A stretch of 64,000 bases of DNA. Source: Streptomyces sp. NBC_00683. GTDB lineage: Bacteria > Actinomycetota > Actinomycetes > Streptomycetales > Streptomycetaceae. The notes under the pieces were generated by a model, which was not told the DNA's origin, did not search any database, and saw nothing but the letters and a program-made list of their open reading frames with translations. The position numbers were made by a program, and so were the translations under genes. Location of the stretch: the NCBI RefSeq assembly GCF_036226745.1, contig NZ_CP109013.1:6262001-6326000 (forward strand), read 5' to 3'. This document shows, one piece after another, positions 39,917 through 47,493 of the stretch; within the stretch, counting starts at the first letter, position 1; each line of letters opens with the position of its first letter.

Positions 39917-42332
39917 CCTGCTGGCGGGAGGGGCGGCGCAGGCGGGCGGCCCAGCCCTCTCGGCCCGGACGGTCCATCCACCGCCGGCGAAGGGCCGCGC
40001 GGTGTTCCGAAACCGCCCAGATCACCCGAACGGCCGAACGTGGCGCGACCGTCGCGCGCAGCCGTCCCAGGCGTCCGGCCGAGGCCCGCAGCCCCGCCTG
40101 CACGGCCAGGACGTCCTCGGTGGAACCAGCACCGGCCACGGGTTCGGGCGCGTACAGCACCTGTTCCACCGCGCCCGCCAGCCGATGGGCCGCGGCCGCG
40201 GCCGTGCCGTTGAGCTTCCCCAGCCGTACGAGGCGGGCAGCGGCCTTGCGGGGGGTCTGCGACTCGTCGGGTTCGATGCCGTGGTCCCAGGCCGTGTCCG
40301 TGAGCTCCCGCCACGCGGCCATGACTCTGGCCGTGGCATCCGCAGGCGTACGTCCCCCGGAGGAACCCAGCCGCTGAGCACGGGCCCGTAGACGCCAGAG
40401 CATCGGCAGGAACGGGATCACGAGCACCAGGAGGGCGCCCAGCACCACCAGCACCACCGTTCCCGCGGGCGTCCCCGGATCGGCGGAGTCCAGCGCACCG
40501 GGAGCCGCGGACGCACCGCACTCACCCTGACGGCGCATCTGTGCCGGGCACGATTCCGAGGCCGACGGAGCGGCCGTGGGCGCGGCGGAGGCACCTGCCG
40601 AGGGCAGCGCCGAATCGTTCGTGTCATCCGGGGAGACGTCCTGCCGGGTGTACGAGGGGGTGGTGCCCCGGGACGGCGTCGGCTCGAAGCGGGTCCAGCC
40701 CACACCCTCGAAATACAGCTCCGGCCAGGCGTGCGCATCACGCAGCCCGACCGATACGGAACCGTCCGCCTGGACCGTGCCGGGCGTGAAGCCCACCGCG
40801 ACCCGGGCCGGAATGCCCAGCGTCCTGGCCATCGCGGCCATCGTGAACGAGAAGTGGACGCAGAAGCCTTCCCGGTCCTTGAGGAACCGCTCGATCGCCG
40901 CCGTGCCGGTCCCCGACGTCACCGTCGTGTCGTAGCGGAAGCCGCCCCCCGAGGCGAACCAGTCCTGGAGCTTGACGGCCCGCTCGTAGTCGTTGGCCGA
41001 GCCCTTCGTCACCCGTTCGGCGGTCTTCAGGACCACGTCGGGCAGCGAGCCGGGAACCCGGGTGTACTCACGCGCCAGCTCCGAACGCGGAGCCAGCGCC
41101 CCGGCGAGCTGCTCGGCCGTCGGCTGCACGACCAGACTGCTCACCTCGTACCGGACGCCGCGCGTCGTCTGGCCGTCGTCCCCGACGAGGGTGCGCCCCT
41201 CAGGTTCGAACCGCCAGCGACCCTTGATGTCCACCTCGCTCGCCGGATAGGGGAGCGGCAGATACGTCTGCTGGTACGAGCCCGACGCGGAGATGTTCGT
41301 CCGGATCTCCGTGACGGCGATGTCCGAGCCCAGCCCGGCCGGTTGCGGCAACCGGTCCGGCACGTCCTTCAGACGGCGGGTCGAAGGCCGCCACTCGCTC
41401 CCGTTGAACTGGTCCAGGGCCTGGATGCGCAGATAAAAGTCTTCGGGGTTCCCCGAGTTGGTGCGGTACGACATCACCTGCCGGTTCTCCGGCTGGTTCA
41501 GGTTGTTCTGCAGCGAGACCAGCGGGTTGACCGCGGAGATCGTGCCCCCGCCGGTGCCCTTGCCCGTACCGCCGCCCGTGCCGCCCAGCAGGCCGCCGTC
41601 CAGGGCGGGCAGCGCCGCGGGGACCACCAGGGCGATGCCCAGTGCCACCGCACCGATGCGACGCCCCGTGCGGACCGGCGCCAGAGGGCCCGATGACCCT
41701 TCCAGCCCGGCCGCCAGACCGCCCGACGAGCTGGACGTGCCACTGAAGACCCGCCCCCACTGGGACAGCCGGTCGCGGCCCTCCGCCAGCAGCAGGATCA
41801 GATAGCCGCACGCGGCGAGCAGGAACCAGAGCCAGCCCGCTCCTCCGTCGCTGAGCCCCGCCGCGACCGAGTAGAGCGCCAGCAGGGGCAGTCCGGCCGG
41901 CGCGGCGGTACGGAAGGTCACCGCGAGAGCGTCCACGGCGAGCCCGATCAGCAGCACGCCGCCGATCAGCATCAGCCGGATGCCGTCCGACGCCGGAGCG
42001 GGGATGGCGTACCGGCCGACATCATCGGCGCCCGCCGTCAGCAGATCCGCCAGTCGCTGCACGGCCTCGGGCCCGGGGAGCAGACCGAACAGCGCCTGCT
42101 CCGAGGCGAACGCCATCGTCAGCAGCATCAGCGTGACCAGCAACTGCGCGGAGACCGTCAGAATCCGTGCGAGCGGGACCCGGCGGGCGAGTGCGCCCAC
42201 CCCGCTCTGGATCCCCAGCAGGAAAGCGGCCTGGACGAGCCACTTCGCCGTCTCCACCAGCGGCACCAGAGCCCCCGCCGCCATCAGCGTCGCCACGAAG
42301 GCGCACACCGTCAGCCGTGTCCGACCGCTCAT
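39912..42332 (-). CDS. TgpA-type membrane transglutaminase (DUF3488/DUF4129)
   Basis: An 806-residue protein. About six N-terminal TM helices (residues 8-210, DUF3488) are followed by an extracytoplasmic transglutaminase-like domain. Its catalytic Cys is in REGFCVHFSFTMAAMARTLGIPARVAVGF, the His in RDAHAWPELYF, and the third triad position reads WTRFEPTPS, Glu where Asp is usual. A Ser/Ala/Pro linker, one TM helix (VVLVVLGALLVLVIPFLPM) and a cytoplasmic DUF4129-like domain complete it. ATG at 42332 overlaps the DUF58 stop by 4 bp. It is the third gene of a MoxR-DUF58-TgpA operon, a combination common in bacteria and probably acting on envelope proteins or peptidoglycan-linked peptides; the substrate is unknown. 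Confidence 0.9.
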   Translation of the reverse strand: MSGRTRLTVCAFVATLMAAGALVPLVETAKWLVQAAFLLGIQSGVGALARRVPLARILTVSAQLLVTLMLLTMAFASEQALFGLLPGPEAVQRLADLLTAGADDVGRYAIPAPASDGIRLMLIGGVLLIGLAVDALAVTFRTAAPAGLPLLALYSVAAGLSDGGAGWLWFLLAACGYLILLLAEGRDRLSQWGRVFSGTSSSSGGLAAGLEGSSGPLAPVRTGRRIGAVALGIALVVPAALPALDGGLLGGTGGGTGKGTGGGTISAVNPLVSLQNNLNQPENRQVMSYRTNSGNPEDFYLRIQALDQFNGSEWRPSTRRLKDVPDRLPQPAGLGSDIAVTEIRTNISASGSYQQTYLPLPYPASEVDIKGRWRFEPEGRTLVGDDGQTTRGVRYEVSSLVVQPTAEQLAGALAPRSELAREYTRVPGSLPDVVLKTAERVTKGSANDYERAVKLQDWFASGGGFRYDTTVTSGTGTAAIERFLKDREGFCVHFSFTMAAMARTLGIPARVAVGFTPGTVQADGSVSVGLRDAHAWPELYFEGVGWTRFEPTPSRGTTPSYTRQDVSPDDTNDSALPSAGASAAPTAAPSASESCPAQMRRQGECGASAAPGALDSADPGTPAGTVVLVVLGALLVLVIPFLPMLWRLRARAQRLGSSGGRTPADATARVMAAWRELTDTAWDHGIEPDESQTPRKAAARLVRLGKLNGTAAAAAHRLAGAVEQVLYAPEPVAGAGSTEDVLAVQAGLRASAGRLGRLRATVAPRSAVRVIWAVSEHRAALRRRWMDRPGREGWAARLRRPSRQQG

Positions 42333-43708
42333 GACCATCCCCCAGAGAACCCCGTCGTTCCGCCGGCCGCTGCCGGATGCGGGCCGGAGTCCTGCCGGCC
42401 CGCCTGCTGCCACAGCCGTGAGAACTCGGCCCCGGCCGGCACCGCCACCGCTGTCCAGCCCGCCTCGCGCAGCAGCCGCAAGCGGTCGTCGTCCGGGGCG
42501 GGAGACACATCGTCCCTGTCCCCGCCGCGCACCCAGTCCTCACTGTCCAGCACGAAGGCGACAGCGGCGCCGCTGCGTTGCCGCATACGGGCGGCCACCG
42601 CCGTCTGCTCCTGGTCCAGATCGCCGAAGAACGCCAGCAGAAGGCCCTCGTTGCCCCCGCGCAGCACGTCGTAGGCGCGGGACAGACCGCCCCCGTCGGA
42701 GTGGTCGACGACCGCGAGGGTGTCCATCATCAGACCCGCCGAGTCCGCGGACCCCTGGGTCGCCCCGGCGAAACCGTCGGAGCCCTCGCCCGGCACGGAA
42801 CTTCCGTCGTCCGTCAGCAGGCGTACGGCGAAGCCGCGCTCCAGCATGTGCACCAGCGAGGAGGCCGCCGCCGACACCGCCCACTCGAAAGCGGAGTCCG
42901 GACCGGCTCCCCGGTACGCGATCCGCCGGGTGTCCAGCAGGACCGTGCACCTGGCCCGCTGGGGCTGCTCCTCGCGGCGCACCATCAGCTCGCCGTAGCG
43001 CGCGGTGGAGCGCCAGTGGACCCGCCGCAGATCGTCCCCGTGCCGGTAGCCGCGGGGAATGATGTCGTCCTCACCGGCCAGCGCCAGTGAACGCTGCCGG
43101 CCCTCGCCGTACCCGGAGGCCTCGCCCGCCAGCCGCAGCGTCGGAAGGGCCTCTGTGCGCGGTATGACGACGAGGGTGTCGTACGCGCTGAAGGAACGGG
43201 TCAGCTCGCACATCCCGAACGGGTCGCTGAGCCGCAGCTGCAGCGGACCGAGCGGATAGCGCCCGCGCAGATCGGACCGGACCCGGTAGGACACCTCGCG
43301 CTTGCCGCCCGCCTCCACCCGGTCGAGAACGAACCGGGGCCGGGGGCCCAGCACGTACGGCACCTGGTCCTGGAGCATCAGCAGGCCCGTGGGCAGCCGG
43401 GACAGATTGTCCATCCGCAGGTGGACCCTGGCCTCCGCACCCGTGGGTACCCGGGACGGCGCCAGCCGACGGCTGCCCGCGACCCGGTAGTGGGTGCGGC
43501 AGAGCACCGTCACGCAGACCAGGGGCAGCACCGCCAGCAGCAGTCCGACCCGCAGCAGGTCACCCTGGCCCAGCACGTAGGCACAGACCGCTGCGGCGAC
43601 ACCGGCGGCCAGGAAGGACCGCCCCCGCGTCGTCAGACCGTTCAGAGCCGCACGCAGGCTGCCCTTGTTGTCGCCGTCGTCCACGGGACCGGGAACCCCG
43701 GCCGCCAT
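42329..43708 (-). CDS. DUF58 protein (MoxR-associated, vWA-like)
   Basis: A 459-residue protein with two N-terminal TM helices (FLAAGVAAAVCAYVLGQG and LLLAVLPLVCVTVL), a beta-rich middle, and the DUF58 signature GDDLRRVHWRSTARYGELMVRREE near residue 240. The C-terminal part resembles a von Willebrand A fold (CTVLLDTRRI, the position of the first metal-site Asp). The start is ATG at 43708, whose A is the last base of the MoxR stop codon (TGATG), so translation is coupled; a GTG one codon earlier is possible. It is predicted to be the client or adaptor of the MoxR AAA+ ATPase. Confidence 0.9.
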   Translation of the reverse strand: MAAGVPGPVDDGDNKGSLRAALNGLTTRGRSFLAAGVAAAVCAYVLGQGDLLRVGLLLAVLPLVCVTVLCRTHYRVAGSRRLAPSRVPTGAEARVHLRMDNLSRLPTGLLMLQDQVPYVLGPRPRFVLDRVEAGGKREVSYRVRSDLRGRYPLGPLQLRLSDPFGMCELTRSFSAYDTLVVIPRTEALPTLRLAGEASGYGEGRQRSLALAGEDDIIPRGYRHGDDLRRVHWRSTARYGELMVRREEQPQRARCTVLLDTRRIAYRGAGPDSAFEWAVSAAASSLVHMLERGFAVRLLTDDGSSVPGEGSDGFAGATQGSADSAGLMMDTLAVVDHSDGGGLSRAYDVLRGGNEGLLLAFFGDLDQEQTAVAARMRQRSGAAVAFVLDSEDWVRGGDRDDVSPAPDDDRLRLLREAGWTAVAVPAGAEFSRLWQQAGRQDSGPHPAAAGGTTGFSGGWS

Positions 43709-44757
43709 CACAGCCGCCGTGCGCCGGGCTGCTGGCCGTAGACCGGGCGGCCGGGCTGGTGCTGCGGCGCCGCCGGTGCCGACGTGACGGCACCGGACGT
43801 CGGCACGGGGATGCGCTGCAGGATCTCCAGCACGACCTGCTCCGCCGTGCGGCGGTTGAGCTGAGCCTGGGCCGTGGGCAGCAGCCGGTGCGCGAGCACG
43901 GCAACGGCGAGGGCCTGGACGTCGTCCGGCAGGGCGTACTCACGCCCGCTGAGGGCCGCCGAGGCCTTTGCCGCACGCAGGAGGTGCAGGGTCGCGCGGG
44001 GCGAGGCCCCGAGTCTGAGATCCGGGTGCTGACGGGTGGCCCCGACAAGGTCCACCGCGTACCGGCGCACGGAATCGGCCACATGGACCGTGCGCACCGC
44101 GTCGATCAGCTTCACGATGTCGTGGGCGTGCGCCACCGGCTGCAGGTCGTCCAGCGGTGAGACCCCGCCGTGCACGTCCAGCATCTGGAGCTCGGCCTCC
44201 GGGCTGGGGTAGCCGATCGACACCCGGGCCATGAACCGGTCGCGCTGCGCCTCGGGCAGCGGATAGGTGCCTTCCATCTCCACCGGGTTCTGGGTGGCCA
44301 CCACCATGAACGGGTTGGGCAGTTCGTAGGTCTGGCCGTCGATCGTGACCTGGCGTTCCTCCATCGACTCCAGCAGCGCGGACTGGGTCTTGGGCGACGC
44401 GCGGTTGATCTCGTCGCCGATCACGATCTGGGCGAAGATCGCGCCCGGCTTGAACTCGAAGTCCCGTCGCTGCTGATCGAAGATCGACACCCCGGTGATG
44501 TCCGAAGGCAGCAGGTCCGGCGTGAACTGGATACGCCGCACCGAGCAGTCGATGGAACGCGCCAGCGCCTTGGCCAGCATTGTCTTGCCGACCCCGGGCA
44601 CATCTTCGATCAGGAGGTGTCCCTCCGCGAGCAATACGGTCAGCGAAAGCCGTACGACCTCAGGCTTGCCCTCGATCACACCTTCCACCGACCTGCGCAC
44701 CTGCTCCGCTGTGGTGGTCAGATCTGTGAGGCTCGCTCGATCGTCATAGGTCGTCAC
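43708..44757 (-). CDS. MoxR-family AAA+ ATPase
   Basis: A 349-residue chaperone-like ATPase. Walker A is EDVPGVGKTMLAKALA, Walker B IGDEINRASPKTQSALLESM, sensor 1 VATQNPVEMEGTYPLPEAQRDRF, and the C-terminal lid carries LGASPRATLHLLRAAKA (sensor 2 Arg). A Pro/Gln-rich tail follows. GTG at 44757 is selected because GAGGAGG lies just upstream; a further in-frame GTG at 44793 is less supported. It leads the MoxR-DUF58-TgpA operon. MoxR proteins assemble as hexamers and remodel vWA-domain partners, here the DUF58 product. An 8-bp GACACCTC/GAGGTGTC inverted repeat (44823-44852) lies upstream. Confidence 0.93.
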   Translation of the reverse strand: MTTYDDRASLTDLTTTAEQVRRSVEGVIEGKPEVVRLSLTVLLAEGHLLIEDVPGVGKTMLAKALARSIDCSVRRIQFTPDLLPSDITGVSIFDQQRRDFEFKPGAIFAQIVIGDEINRASPKTQSALLESMEERQVTIDGQTYELPNPFMVVATQNPVEMEGTYPLPEAQRDRFMARVSIGYPSPEAELQMLDVHGGVSPLDDLQPVAHAHDIVKLIDAVRTVHVADSVRRYAVDLVGATRQHPDLRLGASPRATLHLLRAAKASAALSGREYALPDDVQALAVAVLAHRLLPTAQAQLNRRTAEQVVLEILQRIPVPTSGAVTSAPAAPQHQPGRPVYGQQPGARRL

Positions 44758-44822
44758 CCGGCCCTCCTCGGCCCCTTGTGCACGGGCCGACACACAAGCT
44801 GCCCGGCCCGCCCCGAAATACG

Positions 44823-44852
44823 GACACCTCCCGGAAGACCCGGAGAGGTGTC
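44823..44852. promoter_or_regulatory. Inverted repeat upstream of moxR
   Basis: GACACCTC (44823-44830) and GAGGTGTC (44845-44852) form an 8-bp inverted repeat with a 14-nt spacer, about 65 bp before the moxR start and 110 bp after the carbonic anhydrase stop. It may be an operator for moxR or a terminator for the upstream gene. The same 205-bp gap contains TTATCCACA (44896-44904, minus strand), identical to the E. coli DnaA-box consensus. Confidence 0.4.
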
Positions 44853-44962
44853 ACACCCGCATTCTTGTTGCCGTTACCGCTTCGTGTCACTCGCCTGTGG
44901 ATAAGTGGGCGCGATATGTCGGGTGTGGCCCGTATGTCGATGGGTGAGCCGGGGCCGGAGAG

Positions 44963-45526
44963 TCAGGAGGCGGGAAGGATCTCGCGCAGGAGACCGGTGG
45001 TCACGTCGAAGACGAACCCCCGGATGTCGTCCGTGTGCAGGAGGAACGGCGAGGTGCGTACGCGCTGCATCGACTGCCGTACGTCCTGGTCGGCGTCCTT
45101 GAAGGACTCCACCGCCCAGACCGGCCGCTGTCCGACCTCGTGCTCCAGCTCCTGCCGGAAGTCCTCGGTCAGCGATTCGAGGCCGCAGTTCGTGTGGTGG
45201 ATGAGTATGACGCTGCGGGTGCCGAGCGCCCGCTGGCTGATGGTCAGCGACCGGATGACATCGTCCGTGACCACGCCGCCCGCGTTGCGGATGGTGTGGC
45301 AGTCGCCGAGCTCCAGGCCGAGCGCGTCGTGGAGGTCGATACGGGCGTCCATGCAGGCGACGACGGCAACGCGGAGCACCGGCCGTGCGTCCATGCCGGG
45401 GTCGCCGAATGCGTCCGCGTAGCGGGCATTCGCTTCGACCAGCCGGTCGGTGACCGTACCGCCCGAACGGGCCGCACCTGCGGCGGAGACTGTGGGCTCG
45501 GCGGAAGACTGCGCGGAAGTCGACAT
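44963..45526 (-). CDS. Beta-class carbonic anhydrase
   Basis: A 187-residue Zn enzyme interconverting CO2 and bicarbonate. The ligand motif CMDARIDL supplies Cys and the Asp-Arg dyad, and HHTNCGLESL supplies His and the second Cys, as in small plant-type beta-carbonic anhydrases of actinobacteria. RNAGGVVTDDVIRSL between them is also conserved. There is no signal peptide. ATG at 45526 begins after a TAACGT hexamer with 7 nt spacing and no Shine-Dalgarno; the frame upstream to 45589 is ignored. It diverges from the division cluster. The role may be supplying bicarbonate for biosynthetic carboxylations. Confidence 0.92.
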   Translation of the reverse strand: MSTSAQSSAEPTVSAAGAARSGGTVTDRLVEANARYADAFGDPGMDARPVLRVAVVACMDARIDLHDALGLELGDCHTIRNAGGVVTDDVIRSLTISQRALGTRSVILIHHTNCGLESLTEDFRQELEHEVGQRPVWAVESFKDADQDVRQSMQRVRTSPFLLHTDDIRGFVFDVTTGLLREILPAS

Positions 45527-45934
45527 GGATACGACGTTAGCTGTCACGGTCGCCCTCGGCGTGCTGTGGGAGGGGACAAAGAACGTCAACGAGACTTGTT
45601 GTGAGGTAATCCACAGGCCTCACAGTCCTGCACCCGCACGGGTGAGTCCCGGGTCCGCAGAGGGCGGTGCGACGCGCTGTCCGGTTCGTTGATCGTGAAT
45701 CGATCGAATGGCAGGGTGGACTAAAGTGACGCGAAGTTACCGACACGCCTGCACATTCTGCATATTTCAGCACGTTTCGAATTCCCCGTGATGTGCGGCG
45801 TACATGCGGCCCGGCCCTCTCCCGCTCGCCGGTCGGCCGACGCCCCTTCCCCGGCGCCGGCGGGCCTCCCCTTCCGAGCGGGCGGGGACCAGACCGCACG
45901 TGCAGCCACACGGGACTGAGCCTGAGAGGGCGCT
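45527..45934. promoter_or_regulatory. 408-bp divergent promoter region before the division cluster
   Basis: No gene is convincing here; in particular mraZ, which precedes rsmH in many bacteria, is missing. TAACGT (minus strand, 45534-45539) is a -10 candidate for carbonic anhydrase. TGTGAGG (45600-45606) and CCTCACA (45618-45624) form a perfect 7-bp inverted repeat with an 11-nt spacer. A TAAAGT at 45722-45727 within an AT-richer stretch (45720-45785) is a possible -10 for the rsmH operon. Confidence 0.55.
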
Positions 45935-46900
45935 TTGAGCCAGACCCGACATGTCCCGGTGATGCTCCAGCGGTGCCTGGACCTGTTGGCCCCGGCTCTG
46001 GAGGTGACAGGACCGCAGCCACCGGTGGTCGTGGACTGCACCCTCGGACTCGGCGGGCACAGCGAGGCCCTGCTCGCCGCCTTCCCGACGGTCCGGCTGA
46101 TCGCGCTGGACCGCGACAAGGAGGCGCTGCGGCTCTCCGGCGAGCGCCTCGCCCCGTACGGCGACCGGGCCACGCTCGTCCACGCCGTCTACGACGAACT
46201 GCCCGAGGTGCTCGACCGGCTGGGTGTCCCCAAGGTCCAGGGCGTGCTGTTCGACCTCGGCGTCTCCTCCATGCAACTGGACGAGGCGGACCGCGGATTC
46301 GCGTACGCCCAGGACGCCCCGCTCGACATGCGCATGGACCAGACGACCGGCATCGGCGCGGCCGAGGTGCTCAACACCTACGCGCCGGGCGAGCTCGTAC
46401 GGATCCTCCGCGCCTACGGGGAGGAGAAGCAGGCCAAGCGGATCGTCTCCGCCGTCGTGCGCGAGCGCGAGAAGGAACCCTTCACCAACAGCGCCCGCCT
46501 CGTGGAGCTCATCCGCGATTCGCTTCCCCAGGCCGCCAAGCGCACCGGAGGCAATCCGGCCAAGCGCACCTTCCAGGCACTGCGCATCGAGGTCAACGGT
46601 GAGCTCACCGTCCTGGAGAGGGCGATTCCGGCAGCTGTGGGGAGCCTCGCGGTGGACGGACGCATCGCCGTCCTCTCCTACCACTCGCTGGAGGACCGGC
46701 TGGTCAAGCAGGTCTTCGCGGCCGGCGCGGCCAACACGGCGCCGCCCGGTCTGCCCGTCGTCCCCGAGCGCTACCAGCCCCGGCTGAAGCTGCTGACCCG
46801 CGGCGCGGAGCTGCCCACCGAGGAGGAGGTCGCCGAGAACCGGCGGGCCGCCCCCGCCCGGTTGCGCGGCGCCCAGCGGATCCGCGCGGAGGAGCGATGA
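45935..46900 (+). CDS. rsmH: 16S rRNA (cytosine(1402)-N4)-methyltransferase
   Basis: A 321-residue enzyme (formerly MraW) methylating the N4 of C1402 in the ribosomal P-site. [17 protein letters not shown], the SAM motif [16 protein letters not shown], and the conserved blocks [42 protein letters not shown] and [14 protein letters not shown] are all intact. The start is TTG at 45935 with GAGAGGG upstream. It opens the division and cell wall cluster, as in most bacteria, but with no mraZ. Its stop overlaps the ATG of an 18-codon ORF. Confidence 0.96.
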   Translation: MSQTRHVPVMLQRCLDLLAPALEVTGPQPPVVVDCTLGLGGHSEALLAAFPTVRLIALDRDKEALRLSGERLAPYGDRATLVHAVYDELPEVLDRLGVPKVQGVLFDLGVSSMQLDEADRGFAYAQDAPLDMRMDQTTGIGAAEVLNTYAPGELVRILRAYGEEKQAKRIVSAVVREREKEPFTNSARLVELIRDSLPQAAKRTGGNPAKRTFQALRIEVNGELTVLERAIPAAVGSLAVDGRIAVLSYHSLEDRLVKQVFAAGAANTAPPGLPVVPERYQPRLKLLTRGAELPTEEEVAENRRAAPARLRGAQRIRAEER

Positions 46901-46953
46901 GCGTGCGCAGCCGGGCCGAGGAGACACCCGGGAAGGCGGGGGAACCGAGGTGA
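46897..46953 (+). CDS. 18-codon ORF bridging rsmH and ftsL
   Basis: ATG at 46897 overlaps the rsmH stop (ATGA) and has GGAGGAG just before it. The ORF reads [18 protein letters not shown], and its TGA overlaps the ftsL GTG (GTGA at 46950-46953). This arrangement would let terminating ribosomes pass from rsmH to ftsL by two coupled reinitiation steps. The peptide has no recognisable domain. It may be a translational coupler rather than a functional protein; alternatively, ribosomes start ftsL directly from its own GGGGGAA site. Confidence 0.5.
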   Translation: MSVRSRAEETPGKAGEPR

Positions 46954-47489
46954 CCAAGGCGGCCGAGCAGATGAAGGGGCGGGCGGGGAGGCTCGCCCGG
47001 CTGATGCCGTCGGGCCCGAGCACGGCGGCCCGCACTCCCTTCGTCCTGCTGGTCGTGCTGCTCCTCACCGGTGGCCTGATCTCGCTGCTCCTGCTGAACT
47101 CGGCGCTCAACGAAGGATCGTTCAGGCTGAGCAAGCTGAAGCGGGAGACCACCGAGCTCACCGATGAGCAGCAGGCCCTGCAGCGTGACGTCGACAGCTA
47201 CTCGGAGCCGGACGCGCTGGAACGGCGCGCCCGGGAACTGGGGATGGTGCCCGGCGGCAGCCCCGCGTTCCTGAACCCGGACGGCACCATCCGCGGCGTT
47301 CCGGAGCGCGTCACCGCTGAGCCGTCCCCCGCCGCGAAACCGGACGCGAGCACGTCGGGCGGTGCGGGCCCGCCCCCGGCGGCCGCCTCGCCGTCGGGGT
47401 CCGTACCCCCGTCGCCCTCCGGTTCCGCAACCACCCCCGCGCCGTCCGCGACTCCCACGACTTTGCCCCCGACGAGCTCCGGCAGGTGA
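46950..47489 (+). CDS. ftsL: Cell division protein FtsL
   Basis: A 179-residue bitopic protein. A basic cytoplasmic N-terminus of about 28 residues precedes one TM helix (PFVLLVVLLLTGGLISLLLL) and an extracytoplasmic coiled coil (LSKLKRETTELTDEQQALQRDVDSYSEPDALERRARELGM) with leucine-zipper spacing that pairs with DivIC/FtsB. The C-terminal third is a Pro/Ser/Ala/Thr-rich disordered tail absent from short FtsL proteins. GTG at 46950 is supported by GGGGGAA upstream and by its place directly before ftsI. Identification rests on topology and position because FtsL sequences diverge widely. Confidence 0.87.
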   Translation: MTKAAEQMKGRAGRLARLMPSGPSTAARTPFVLLVVLLLTGGLISLLLLNSALNEGSFRLSKLKRETTELTDEQQALQRDVDSYSEPDALERRARELGMVPGGSPAFLNPDGTIRGVPERVTAEPSPAAKPDASTSGGAGPPPAAASPSGSVPPSPSGSATTPAPSATPTTLPPTSSGR

Positions 47490-47493
47490 CGCA

